A stretch of 64,000 bases of DNA from Streptomyces sp. NBC_00154 (GCF_026342835.1 NZ_JAPEMI010000001.1:2362501-2426500), one strand, 5' to 3'. Positions 37,144-45,046 are shown, counted from the first letter of the stretch. Numbers and translations are program-made. The notes: a model not told the origin generated them from the sequence alone.

Positions 37144-37167
37144 GTTGATGTCAGCCGTTGATGTCAG
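37144..37167. repeat. GTTGATGTCAG pair (13-bp spacing)
   Basis: Exact copies at 37144-37154 and 37157-37167. The same pair with the same spacing recurs at 45384-45407, and in degenerate form at 44709-44732. These are candidate integrase arm sites. Confidence 0.5.
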
Positions 37168-37592
37168 CGGGGGCCGTGCCAACGGCCAGTAGGTGCGAGC
37201 TGGCGGCGAGCAACTCCGGGTACGCCTCTGCCATGCACGCTGCCGCCATGACAGAGGCGATCAGGTACTCCATGGGCCCCTCGCCCGGTTGTTGCTCGGC
37301 CGCCGTTACAAGAGACCACGCGGGCCCCTCGATACCGAAGGCCTGCATGTCCGTCAGACCGGAGGCAGGCGGCTCAGCCACAAGCTCTTCGGCGCGGTGG
37401 AAGTAGGACAGGGCGAACCCCGTACCCCGTCATAGACAGCCGTCCCAAAGATCTTGGAGACGGAGTCATGAATCCGCTCGGTGTGAAGGTGGGCGTACGT
37501 GACGTGCTCAAAGAGTGACGCATAACGGTTGATTGCAGCCGCAGCGACCAGCCTGCCTGGCTTCACCACGCGGCGGGCTTCCGCCAGCGCCG
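37151..37592 (-). pseudogene. SAM methyltransferase, truncated at att copy B
   Basis: The C-terminal ~145 residues of a class I methyltransferase: ALAEARRVVKPGRLVAAAAI, then NRYASLFEHVTYAHLHTERI, FALSYFHRAEELVAEPPASG, GIEGPAWSLVTAAEQQPGEG and ...HLLAVGTAPADING. A one-base frameshift lies near 37410 (GVRG/FALSY). Homology stops at 37590, exactly where the tRNA-Tyr att copy begins, so integration or deletion there removed the SAM-binding N-terminus. Confidence 0.8.
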
Positions 37593-37725
37593 CCCTCCCC
37601 GAAGCGCGTCCGGAGCATGCAGAAACCCCCGCCGATCTGCTGTGCTAGCAGGTCAGCGGGGGTTTCCCGTTCTGTGGCGGCGCCAGGGTTCGAACCTGGG
37701 TAGGCTGAGCCGGCAGATTTGCAGT
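37593..37725 (-). repeat. att copy B: tRNA-Tyr 3' half plus terminator
   Basis: 37675-37725 matches the 3' half of tRNA-Tyr (acceptor, T arm, variable arm, part of the anticodon arm), with GCA instead of GTA at the anticodon. To its left come the same terminator (37622-37666) and the same flank AGCATGC as at 50505-50570. The 5' half is missing, so it is not a tRNA gene. It is probably attL or an internal att of an element integrated at tRNA-Tyr. Confidence 0.85.
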
Positions 37726-37881
37726 CCGCGCCCAACGTGCCCGCGGACCAGGCACTTCCTCAGTCGCTGGATGTGGCGCCCCACGCCGACCCCACAGGGC
37801 CCCACCAAGAGTTGCAGAGCGCTACGTCAGAACCCGCTTGACCTGGGGTGCCCCGCGGGGCAGCCGACGCATCGGAGACAC

Positions 37882-38154
37882 ATGATGGAGCCAGCAGAAG
37901 CCCTGAGGTTGGCGGCCTCGTTTCTTGAGCGCAGCCAGCGCGACGACGAACCGCCCCTTGCCATCGATGCAGAACGGGTACGGGAGAGCAACGGGCTTCT
38001 GATCGCCCCCTACAACTCTGTTCAATACCTCGCCTCACGCGATCCGAGGCAACAGCTTCTGGATTGCTGGCCCATCCTCGTAGACCTTGACAGCGGAAAC
38101 GTACGGTTCGGCACGCTCGACGAGCGGCATCTCTGGAGGACCCCGTCCATCTGA
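37882..38154 (+). CDS. YrhB-domain (Imm35-like) protein
   Basis: A 90-residue protein from ATG 37882 after GGAGACAC. It reads EALRLAASFLERSQRDDEPP, then APYNSVQYLASRDPRQQLLD and CWPILVDLDSGNVRFG, the hallmarks of the YrhB/immunity-35 family. Family members are often immunity proteins next to polymorphic toxins. No toxin is visible here, so it may be an orphan. It is convergent with the lipoprotein remnant. Confidence 0.75.
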   Translation: MMEPAEALRLAASFLERSQRDDEPPLAIDAERVRESNGLLIAPYNSVQYLASRDPRQQLLDCWPILVDLDSGNVRFGTLDERHLWRTPSI

Positions 38155-38163
38155 GCACCGCTC

Positions 38164-38641
38164 TCAAGGCTGTTTGCTCAGGATGCAGTACTCGGCGTTG
38201 TCCAGCCTCGTCGTCCCACAGCTTGGGCGACTCGACTGTGCCGCCCACGTCATAATCGGCGGACCATTCGGCGAACTCAATCCGTACAGTCGTGACCCTT
38301 CGCCCATCAGCCCTTTCGGGATCCCAGGTCAAGAGGTCCCATGCCCCCGTTCCGGTCATGGTGAGAGGCTCTTCGACACCCACGATCTCGTCCCCGGTCG
38401 CCGAGTAGTCGCCGCAGACGTCAGTCGCAATAAAGCTTCCGTCCGCAGAGAAGGTGAGACGTCCGTGCGCCTCGTCCCGCCAGGTACCGATCGGATCCTC
38501 TGTCAACAGGGTTCGAGGCGGACCGGGCGGTGGCGGCGGGGGATTGAGCAAGAGGCCGCATCCCGACAGCAGTATTCCCAGCGCCGCACAGGCCAGTACA
38601 GCCCTGAGGGCCGCACGCGTCCCCAAGTTCATGCCTCGCAT
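38164..38641 (-). pseudogene. Lipoprotein with C-terminal frameshift
   Basis: From ATG 38641 (six bases after GGGGG) it reads MRGMNLGTRAALRAVLACAA, then LGILLSGCG with the lipobox LSGC, followed by a Pro-rich spacer and PIGTWRDEAHGRLTFSADGS. After LWDDEAG the natural continuation DNAEYCILSKQP-stop (38164) is one base out of frame. As written, the open frame runs on to 37760 as spurious sequence. It is a secreted lipoprotein of unknown function, or a one-base sequencing error. Confidence 0.65.
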
Positions 38642-39204
38642 GCGCATCCCCCTGCCGGCCACGCCGACTCCCCTGCAATAGCTGGGCGCTCATCATGCAC
38701 CTGGCGATCGCAAGCGTCCACAGCGGCCCTCCGGCTCACGCAGCCAGAACGAGTGCCGCCGGGTAACGATCCGCGCTCGGATAGCGAGCTTCACCCGCAG
38801 CGACTCCGCCTGGGCCGTGGGTGAAGAGATGGCGGCCCCGCGAAGGCGGCCGTCGGGGCGAGGCGTGAAGTGCCCGATCGGAGAGGCGACTGCCGTGGTT
38901 CGCCCGATTGGGTCGCTGGGTTGCCATTTGACCAAGGCCGCTCACATTTAACTTGGCGGCTGACTTAGTTCCGAAAACCCCGCCGAAGCGGCGAGTCACC
39001 TCTTGGACCTCACCGCATTTCTCCACGGGGGCTACGTTTCGCTGGCGATACGAGAGGATTTGCCTGCTGTTCTGTCGGAAGAAATTAACCGGAGGGTCGA
39101 CTGTACTATCGTGAGAGCGAAGGCGCGCGTAAAGGGATTGGCTGATCGTTTTCATGGTATAGTCCTAATGAATTTACAGGACGCCACGAAAAAAGGGGAA
39201 TGGC
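38642..39204. other. Gene-free stretch, locally AT-richer
   Basis: No gene recognised. The last 170 bases (about 39030-39200) are clearly AT-richer than the window average and contain TATAGT at about 39157, a possible -10 for the gene at 39205. The left part is undistinguished. Confidence 0.45.
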
Positions 39205-39804
39205 GTGAATACCGAGAAGGTTACGGCTCGACGTCTTACGGCCGACGAGGTTTCCGAATTGGGCCTCCAGGACGGCATCTTCGTCTCGGCGGAGATGGAT
39301 GGCCTTCCTCTCGACTGCTGCGCCCCGGCTTTCCTTACGAAGCCGGGTAAGAATTTCGAGGGAGGATCCTTCACCGCGAGGACGATCTTCGGTGAGGAAA
39401 TTCATGTTCTCCCGGACAATGTCGAAGAGCGCGGGATCTGGATTGCCGACGAGGCAGGGGAAGAAATCGAGGTTCTCCAGAGTGCCGGCGTCCTCCTGAA
39501 CCTCGCCCTCTTCGTGCCTGACGGGAACAAGGAATCCCTGGAGTCGCTCTACTCCGCCGCACGGGAAGCGTTCGGCGCGGGGATCGTTCAGCGCTGGAGC
39601 GAGGAAACCGTCGCGGTGCCGGACGTCAAGGTCGACCTGTACGAGGAGCCGGCCCGGGGGCGGAAGAACACGAACAGCCAAAACCGGGACCGCCGTGCCC
39701 TGGACATCTACCCGACCCGAGTGCGGTTCCTGGAGCCCAGCGACGGCTGGAGGTTCATTGTCGAACCGCACAAGGAGATCGTCGATGACACACCGACGAT
39801 CTGA
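39205..39804 (+). CDS. Hypothetical acidic protein
   Basis: A 199-residue protein from GTG 39205 after AAAAAAGGGGAA. It starts MNTEKVTARRLTADEVSELG and is rich in Glu/Asp, with FTARTIFGEEIHVLPDNVEE and a basic linker near residue 150 (EEPARGRKNTNSQNRDRR). No membrane or signal segment and no recognised domain. Codon use is less GC-biased than its neighbours, suggesting transfer. A perfect terminator follows. Confidence 0.6.
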   Translation: MNTEKVTARRLTADEVSELGLQDGIFVSAEMDGLPLDCCAPAFLTKPGKNFEGGSFTARTIFGEEIHVLPDNVEERGIWIADEAGEEIEVLQSAGVLLNLALFVPDGNKESLESLYSAAREAFGAGIVQRWSEETVAVPDVKVDLYEEPARGRKNTNSQNRDRRALDIYPTRVRFLEPSDGWRFIVEPHKEIVDDTPTI

Positions 39805-39834
39805 CCTGATGCCAGGTTAGCCTCGATCTTTCGC

Positions 39835-39864
39835 GGGAGCCCGTCAGCTTGCTGACGGGCTCCC
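39835..39864 (+). terminator. Terminator after 39205 gene
   Basis: A perfect 13-bp stem GGGAGCCCGTCAG with a CTTG loop, 30 bp past the stop. Confidence 0.8.
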
Positions 39865-39887
39865 CTTCGCTAGTTGGGGCGTGTGGG

Positions 39888-39989
39888 CAGAGGGCTCCCG
39901 TTGGCCCCTCTCACCTGCGGCTTCTCCGTTTCTAGACACCCCCGGGGCACACCTGGGGAAGGGACCCGAGAACACCGCTTCAGGAGTTC
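39888..39989. repeat. Direct repeat R1
   Basis: About 102 bp, imperfectly repeated at 42157-42260 (shared CAGAGGGCTCCCGTT, CCCCTCTCACCTGCGGCTTC, GGGGCACACCTGGGG, GAACACCGCTT). At the other copy it abuts a tRNA-Tyr fragment, so it is probably the flank of an attachment site. Confidence 0.75.
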
Positions 39990-40189
39990 GGCTGTCTGGA
40001 CGGCTCGCCTGCTTGCCGAACTGACGGCAAGGCGCAGTACGTGCTCCGGGAAGCGGCTAAGTCCGCTTCAGTCTGCCAACGTCGCCGCCACAGACTGCCG
40101 TCACCGCAGCTTGTAGAGGACTTGCATGCCGGCACGCCACCAGGCCCGAGTTGTGCGGTCTTACCTGAGGGTTGAGTGGTGTGTGCTCG

Positions 40190-41038
40190 TCAGGCGAGCG
40201 GACCGTCAGCGGTAATGCGGCTCAGCAGTGTGCGGGCTTCCTGGATCCGGGGGTGGAGCGGATGCAGGAACTGCTCGCAGGCGTCCAACGCTTGATGAGC
40301 GGTGGCTTCCGCCTCGCTGTGGCGGCCCAGGCCGTGCAGGGCTGTAGCCGTGCCGATGTCCAGGGCCCCGCTCTCGGTGCGGACCCAAAGGGGCGTCAGG
40401 CGACGGGCTTCGGTCAACGCCTCCTCGTGTCGGCCCTGCCCGTTCAAGCTGCTTACCAGGACGCAGTGCAGGGTGGCAGCCGTGCCCGCCGGCGCGCGTG
40501 GGAGGTTCCCGCGGGCGATGGCCCCCGCCTCTTCGTAACGGCCCTGCCCGCACAGGGCAACTGCCAGGTTGGCCAAAGTGGACAGCTCGATTCCCCACAC
40601 CTTGGTGAGGTGCGCGAGACGGACCGCGGCCCGCAGTATGCCGTCCGCTTCAGCCTCTGCCTCCGTATACCGCCCCTGGTCGACGAGGGCCGCCACGCGG
40701 TTCACCCGGACGTCCAAGAGCAACGCCCGCCCAGCTCCAGTCGTCCGCTCCAGATCCGCGATCAGGGCGTCCAGCTCAGCCAGCACCTCGACTCCACGAC
40801 CGTGAGCAATGGCCGCTGCCGTGGCCAAGGCCCCGGCCAGCCACTCCACAACGGGGCCCCGGTCCCAGAAGCGCCGGGACGCGGCCGCAAAGGCTCTCGC
40901 CCCGACCTCGGCCTCCTCGTACTCGCCCACTTCGAACAGATCCCGCAGGCGGTCGTAGACCACCGCCTGCGAAGGGGTCAGCTGGTCCCGTGCCCACCTG
41001 CCCCGCTCGCGGCCCCACACCGTTCCTATGAACCCCAC
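40190..41038 (-). CDS. Tetratricopeptide-repeat protein
   Basis: About 282 residues from GTG 41038 (MGFIGTVWGRERGRWARDQL); the start is uncertain. It consists of TPR-like helical pairs: GEYEEAEVGARAFAAASRRF, QGRYTEAEAEADGILRAAVR, QGRYEEAGAIARGNLPRAPA, QGRHEEALTEARRLTP and LGRHSEAEATAHQALDACE. It resembles stand-alone TPR proteins common on Streptomyces integrative elements. Partner unknown. Confidence 0.7.
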   Translation of the reverse strand: MGFIGTVWGRERGRWARDQLTPSQAVVYDRLRDLFEVGEYEEAEVGARAFAAASRRFWDRGPVVEWLAGALATAAAIAHGRGVEVLAELDALIADLERTTGAGRALLLDVRVNRVAALVDQGRYTEAEAEADGILRAAVRLAHLTKVWGIELSTLANLAVALCGQGRYEEAGAIARGNLPRAPAGTAATLHCVLVSSLNGQGRHEEALTEARRLTPLWVRTESGALDIGTATALHGLGRHSEAEATAHQALDACEQFLHPLHPRIQEARTLLSRITADGPLA

Positions 41039-41093
41039 AAGCCGCGAGGCTACGTGAACCCCGTGGCTGCCTTCGACACTCCAGCAACAGCTG

Positions 41094-41294
41094 TCACTCG
41101 GACTGCGATGAGACCTGCTCACGTAGCGCGCCGTAGAGGCGCCGTGCGCGGGCCTTGATGAAGCAGGGAAACGCGCCCCCCTTCTCCACGGCAGAGGTGA
41201 CACCTTGGGCGGCCTGCACGGCCCTGTTCACCCTGGTTCGCGGTCGTCCGGCGGCCAGGTCACAGATGGGGTCGCTGGGAAGCCGAACGGCCAC
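41094..41294 (-). CDS. Small hypothetical ORF
   Basis: 66 residues, MAVRLPSDPICDLAAGRPRT ... FIKARARRLYGALREQVSSQ. It has moderate coding character, no domain, and lies between two minus-strand genes. It may be noncoding. Confidence 0.3.
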   Translation of the reverse strand: MAVRLPSDPICDLAAGRPRTRVNRAVQAAQGVTSAVEKGGAFPCFIKARARRLYGALREQVSSQSE

Positions 41295-41348
41295 GAACGG
41301 CGATGAACGAGACTGTGGATGAGACTGGACAACGGTCTCTCGCGGCGT

Positions 41349-41528
41349 CTACCGCTTCTTGCGGATTTGGCGCTTCTTCGCCTTGGCCTCCTTCTCCTTG
41401 CGCTGCGCGACCCCGTAGGAAGACCAGGAACCTTGGTGCTTGGCGCAACGAGAAGTGCCGATCACTGCGAGGCTTCGGCACGATGTTCCAGCCTTGGTAC
41501 GAGCGCCACACTTGGACTGAGATGCCAT
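41349..41528 (-). CDS. Small zinc-finger-like basic protein
   Basis: 59 residues from ATG 41528 behind a strong GGGAGGGGG. CGARTKAGTSCRSLAVIGTS and RCAKHQG supply a C-x8-C-x9-C-x2-H arrangement, as in small phage or plasmid zinc-binding proteins. The C-terminus is very Lys-rich (KEKEAKAKKRQIRKKR). It probably binds nucleic acid. It is typical of integrative elements. Confidence 0.65.
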   Translation of the reverse strand: MASQSKCGARTKAGTSCRSLAVIGTSRCAKHQGSWSSYGVAQRKEKEAKAKKRQIRKKR

Positions 41529-41733
41529 TGCATACCCCCTCCCGACCTTGATACCTCGAGACCTCACGCACACTCCCACCCGTCGCCCGGGGGCGGGAGG
41601 CGCATACGCGATGCACGGGCGCACACTCGCGCTGACTGTCTTTCCGCTGATTGGGATCTCTGGAATCGGCCAGTGCCGCTCGTCGCCGCATCCGCTCGTA
41701 CCCGGTGTCCTGGACCAGCCCGCCGCACTGGGT

Positions 41734-41946
41734 GCCCAACGGAGTTCTTCGCTGGCTAAGCGCCCATACGACCTACGTCATGCGGCAATCTCGACCTGGC
41801 TCAGTTCGGGCGTGGAACCTCAGGTGGTGGCGCAACGCGCCGGCCACAGCGTGGCCGTACTGTTCCGCGTCTACGCCAAGTGTCTGGATGGTGCCGCGGC
41901 GACGGCGAACGTCCGGATCGAAGCAACGCTGCGGGAGGGAAGGTAG
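41734..41946 (+). pseudogene. Tyrosine integrase C-terminal remnant
   Basis: It reads LAKRPYDLRHAAISTWLSSG, then QRAGHSVAVLFRVYAKCL. The H-x-x-R box (DLRHA), the GH and the nucleophile Tyr of a phage-type integrase are present. The N-terminal domains and first catalytic Arg are missing. It ends 163 bp before the tRNA-Tyr fragment D, the expected int-att arrangement. Confidence 0.85.
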
Positions 41947-42061
41947 CCCGGCTGAACGCTTCCCCACGCCTGCCCCACACAAGCTGGTCACCACGCGAGA
42001 TCTGGCGCGACAAGGTGAGACAAAGGCCCCATAACGAACTATCGGCCCCACCCAAAGCGAA

Positions 42062-42099
42062 AGGGTCTGTGACCAACGTTTCCGCTGGTCACAGACCCT
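42062..42099 (-). terminator. Hairpin next to att copy D
   Basis: A perfect 14-bp stem AGGGTCTGTGACCA with a 10-base loop. It occupies the position of the tRNA-Tyr terminator but has an unrelated sequence, so copy D comes from a different tRNA-Tyr context. Confidence 0.75.
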
Positions 42100-42109
42100 C
42101 TTGTTCGTG

Positions 42110-42158
42110 TGGCGACGCCAGGGTTCGAACCTGGGTAGGCTGAGCCGGCAGATTTACA
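42110..42158 (-). repeat. att copy D: tRNA-Tyr 3' half
   Basis: 49 bp identical to tRNA-Tyr (50578 onward) except one base in the acceptor arm. It covers the acceptor to the anticodon loop and breaks off right after the anticodon region into repeat R2. It is not a functional tRNA. Confidence 0.85.
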
Positions 42159-42260
42159 GAGGGCTCCCGTTAGCCCCTCTCACCTGCGGCTTCTCCGTTG
42201 CTAGATGCTCCTGGGGCACACCTGGGGGAAGGGGCCCCAGGAACACCGCTTTAGGAGTTC
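42157..42260. repeat. Direct repeat R2
   Basis: The partner of R1 (39888-39989). It continues directly from the tRNA-Tyr fragment D, so this is the element side of that attachment site. Confidence 0.75.
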
Positions 42261-42934
42261 CTTCCGGCGGCCCAAGGGCCGGGTATGCGGCTCGCTAGCG
42301 TCCTGCGCAGCGTCCGGCATCGACTTTCCTGGTACGGCAGGGTGCACCGGTGTTGCCGTCAAAGACTGCAGTCAGACCAGCGGTCTCGATGTCCTCCGGC
42401 GACAGAGTTCGTCAGGTGGTCACGTCACCTGAATGGCTGCCGCGATTCCCGACCATTCCGATCACGTGTCCGAGGGTCGTGGCACCCCGCTCCGATGCTG
42501 CCCGAGCGCGGTCCCATAGCGGGCGGCGGTCAACGGCGCATCCCGTCCTACGACACATGATGTGGCGTCAGTCTGTATTTGGTGAAGGGCTACTGAGTTC
42601 ACGTCAGGCATTGATCTCACAGCCTCAAAGGCAGGTTCGGCAGCCGTGTGGCGGCGCCGCGAACTGGGTCGCTTCTCTACCGCCCTCGGGAGACATCCGC
42701 CGAGGTGTCACACACCCACACGAGGGCTGTCACTTTTTGTGCATGAACGAGCACTCTTAGGCTGATCTAGGTACGTTCATAGAGGGTTCTGATCGATCAC
42801 CCCAGTCCACGCCGGATTGCCCAAGGGGTCCCACCCCAGCTGCATGAATGTCTTCGGTGCCGTTGGGGCCGATCTCAGGCAACCAATGGGCTGCGAAGTC
42901 CTTCCGGCACATCCAGTCACACAGGAGGTACGTC
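42261..42934. other. Long leader-like region before the Gly-rich gene
   Basis: About 670 bp without a recognisable gene. The final 200 bp include a T-run (TTTTTGTGCATGAACGAG at 42733) and may hold the promoter of the glycine-rich gene. No strong hairpin was seen close to its start. Confidence 0.4.
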
Positions 42935-43153
42935 ATGAGCGCTTTCTCGATCTTCAACGGCCGCGGTGGCCGAGGTGGTGGCCGCGGTGGCCGAGGTGGT
43001 GGCCGCGGTGGCCGAGGTGGTGGCCGTGGCGGCTACAGCGGCCGTGGCGGCTACGGCGGACGTGGCGGCTACGGCGGACGTGGCGGCTACGGCGGCGGCT
43101 ACGGCGGCGGCTACGGCGGCGGCTACGGCGGCGGCTACGGCGGCGGCTACTAA
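42935..43153 (+). CDS. Glycine-rich RGG/GYGG repeat peptide
   Basis: 72 residues from ATG 42935 behind a perfect AGGAGG. After MSAFSIFN the protein is almost only Gly, Arg and Tyr: GRGGRGGG units, then GGYGGR units, ending in five GGGY units. Arg gives way to Tyr along the chain, a designed-looking gradient. No signal peptide. It is followed by a hairpin and the start of an ABC exporter. Alternatives are an exported peptide (RiPP or leaderless bacteriocin-like), an RNA-binding RGG peptide, or a structural peptide. Confidence 0.7.
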   Translation: MSAFSIFNGRGGRGGGRGGRGGGRGGRGGGRGGYSGRGGYGGRGGYGGRGGYGGGYGGGYGGGYGGGYGGGY

Positions 43154-43183
43154 GCATCGCCGCCTCACCCGAGGATCGTCATC

Positions 43184-43219
43184 GGGGGGCGACGGCGCGT
43201 CCCGTCCGTCGCCCCCCTT
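43184..43219 (+). terminator. Hairpin between Gly-rich gene and ABC gene
   Basis: A perfect 12-bp stem GGGGGGCGACGG with a 10-base loop, then TT. It could make the peptide mRNA more abundant than the exporter mRNA. Confidence 0.75.
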
Positions 43220-43266
43220 CCGCCGCATGCCCCCACCCGGCTCCCTCCCCGAGAAGGTGACCCCGC

Positions 43267-43585
43267 TTGGCGGACGCGACACCCGCCGACTCGGCTCACA
43301 TCAAGCCCGTGGCCCCGGCAGCCGAGGACAGTCCAGTGCCCCTTGCGGCGGCCGTGTCTTCGGCCGACGCGTTCCGCCGCTTCTGGCCGTGGGCACGCCC
43401 CGACCGGTACCGGCTCGCCGCGAGTGTCGTCCTCCTCATCGCGGGGTCCGCGGGTGAAGTCGCTTCGGTGTGGCTCTTCAAGAACCTGGTCGACCAAGTC
43501 CTGATCCCCCACCGGTTCACAGCGTTCCTGCCGCTGGCCGGACTCATGGCCGCCGTGGCTGTGGTCGCGGCGCGCCACGGCATCC
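43267..43585 (+). pseudogene. ABC exporter, N-terminal fragment
   Basis: From TTG 43267 after GAGAAGGTGA. It reads ADAFRRFWPWARPDRYRLAA, then VVLLIAGSAGEVASVWLFKN, LVDQVLIPHRF and FLPLAGLMAAVAVVA. This is the first two membrane helices of a fused ABC exporter. After residue ~105 the frame runs into integrase debris; the remaining helices and the ATPase are gone. It lies 113 bp after the Gly-rich peptide gene, suggesting a former peptide-export operon. Confidence 0.75.
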
Positions 43586-43589
43586 GCTT

Positions 43590-43790
43590 CGACCATTCGC
43601 AGGAAGCGAGCGATCTTCCACAACGCGCTCGGCTACGCGGTCGACGCCGGGCTTCTGTCCCAGAACCCTCTCCCCCAGGTCCAGTGGAAGGCGCCTGAGC
43701 AGGTGGAAGAGGAGTTGGACCCCGCGACGGTGCCTGACCCTCGACAGGCGCTCGCGCTGCTCGATGAAGTAGGGAAAGTTCTACCGCGCT
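43590..43790 (+). pseudogene. Tyrosine integrase core-binding fragment
   Basis: The frame reads RKRAIFHNALGYAVDAGLLS, then QNPLPQVQWKAPEQVEEELD and PATVPDPRQALALLDEV. This is the SAM-like core-binding domain that precedes the catalytic domain of actinobacterial integrases. It is joined directly to the broken ABC gene and followed by unrelated debris. Confidence 0.75.
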
Positions 43791-44207
43791 CGCACAGTGA
43801 CGGCTTTCAAGACCGTTCTGTGAAGCGTCCCTGCAAGCCTGCGACCTGGCCGTACGAACCGGGAGGGCCTCAACGCTGGCTTCCTGGCCGCAGGTTGGCC
43901 GAACGCACCAACCGCCGACCTCTTCGTCCCGAACGCGATCACGGACTCAAGTGGCCTTGTGCGCCTGCTGTTTGACCAGGGATGGCGCGCAAGGCTCTGT
44001 CCGTAGTCGTCCGAGGCAGTACGAGGAAGGCTGCTGTCTTTGGCCCCCCGGTTGGCCCCCTGAGCCGGCCAGAGCCAGGTGGGCCTACACCCGCTTTAGG
44101 AGCGTGGTGGGGCGGTCCGGACTGTGACCTGCGGACTCTGTATCTGAGCGGGACCTCGTCACGTGCTCCGCTTTGCGCCCCGATTCCCCCTGAGTCCCCG
44201 CCCGTTC
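43791..44207. other. Debris with shared fragments
   Basis: It contains GGTTGGCCGAACGCACC (also near 33442) and a DLFVPNAITDSSG-coding piece (also near 35000). No intact gene. Confidence 0.4.
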
Positions 44208-44225
44208 TGGCACGAGAGTGGCACG
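44208..44225. repeat. TGGCACG pair (11-bp spacing)
   Basis: TGGCACG at 44208-44214 and 44219-44225. The surrounding 30 bases (CCCCGCCCGTTC...) are the same as at 46750-46780. Candidate integrase arm site. Confidence 0.5.
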
Positions 44226-44279
44226 GGAAGTTTCCTGAACGGCGATGACGGGCGTCTCGACGGACGTTACGATCGCGCG

Positions 44280-44545
44280 ATGGATGTCGCTCAGGCGGTG
44301 CAGGACAACGAGCAGATACCCGGATGGATGCTGCTTGTGTTCTTCGCCATCGGAGCGTTCTGCCTCTGTTTGGGGCTGGCCCTCGTGCGGGACTACCGGG
44401 GACTGTCGAGCCAAAATGCAGCTGCCGCGCGCCACCAGGACGCGCAGCGCCTCATCAACAAGATAGTGGGTGGATCTTCATCATCGGTGGTGCCGTCTTC
44501 GTGTATGGCGCGACGACTGTCACAATTAAGTTGATCACAAGCTGA
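44280..44545 (+). pseudogene. Small two-helix membrane protein, frameshifted
   Basis: The ATG 44280 frame (MDVAQAVQDNEQIPGWMLLV, then FFAIGAFCLCLGLALVRDYR) ends out of frame. The second helix GWIFIIGGAVFVYGATTVTI, then KLITS-stop, is in another frame. One missing base near 44465-44470 would join them into a protein of about 87 residues with two membrane helices. Function unknown. Confidence 0.55.
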
Positions 44546-44708
44546 CAAGCCCCGGCAGACCCGCCGGCGCCCGCACTGACACAGAGTTTGAGGTCTGGCC
44601 TCATCCTTATTAGGCCGATCGTGGGGGCCTGTCGATGTCGGTCAGCTCGCTCCGTACTTCGGCCGGCGGGCTGCTGAGGTTCGGCGTTGACCAGCGCCGT
44701 TCGTGCCG

Positions 44709-44732
44709 GTTGGTGTCAGGCGCTGATGTCAG
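44709..44732. repeat. Degenerate GTTGATGTCAG pair
   Basis: GTTGGTGTCAG and GCTGATGTCAG, 13 bp apart, the same spacing as the pairs at 37144 and 45384. Confidence 0.4.
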
Positions 44733-45046
44733 GAATCGGGCTGCCCTTGACGTGCGTCCGTATCCCCGTTTGTAGTGCTTCGAGCTCTCACGGGCCTGCC
44801 GAGGATCTGAAGCACCGCGCCGAGCGCGACGAGAACCAGGGCTACGGTGGCGAGGTCCGCGGCCACTTCATAGGACCATCCGACCAGCCTTGGTACTCCG
44901 TTCAAGGCCAGGCCGCCGCCCATCGCGATGGCACCCCAACCAGCCTTCCGGGGATGCCGGTACTGCGCTGCTTTCCAACCGTTCAAGGTCAACGTTCCCC
45001 CGGCTGCCATCAGGCATCCGGAGGCCAACATGATCCACGCTGTCAT
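44729..45046 (-). CDS. Small membrane protein
   Basis: 105 residues from ATG 45046 behind CGGAGGAATGCC. Helices at about residues 3-22 (AWIMLASGCLMAAGGTLTL), 36-55 (GWGAIAMGGGLALNGVPRLV) and 62-82 (ADLATVALVLVALGAVLQIL). The C-terminus is polar. No family recognised. Confidence 0.6.
   Translation of the reverse strand: MTAWIMLASGCLMAAGGTLTLNGWKAAQYRHPRKAGWGAIAMGGGLALNGVPRLVGWSYEVAADLATVALVLVALGAVLQILGRPVRARSTTNGDTDARQGQPDS

Noticed and set aside
37675..37725. A tRNA-Tyr or tRNA-Cys gene at copy B
   Set aside because: Only the 3' half is present; no D arm or 5' acceptor strand can be paired, so it is an att copy.
37760..38162. Continuation of the lipoprotein frame to 300 residues
   Set aside because: The last 130 residues have no lipoprotein character, overlap the convergent YrhB gene, and the expected C-terminus lies one base out of frame.
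42261..42934. A riboswitch upstream of the Gly-rich gene
   Set aside because: The region is long and non-coding, but I found no conserved riboswitch core or terminator/antiterminator pair by eye.
42954..43157. An Arg/Ser-rich minus-strand frame opposite the Gly-rich gene
   Set aside because: It is the complement of the GGC repeats; the plus frame has a perfect AGGAGG and a sensible start.
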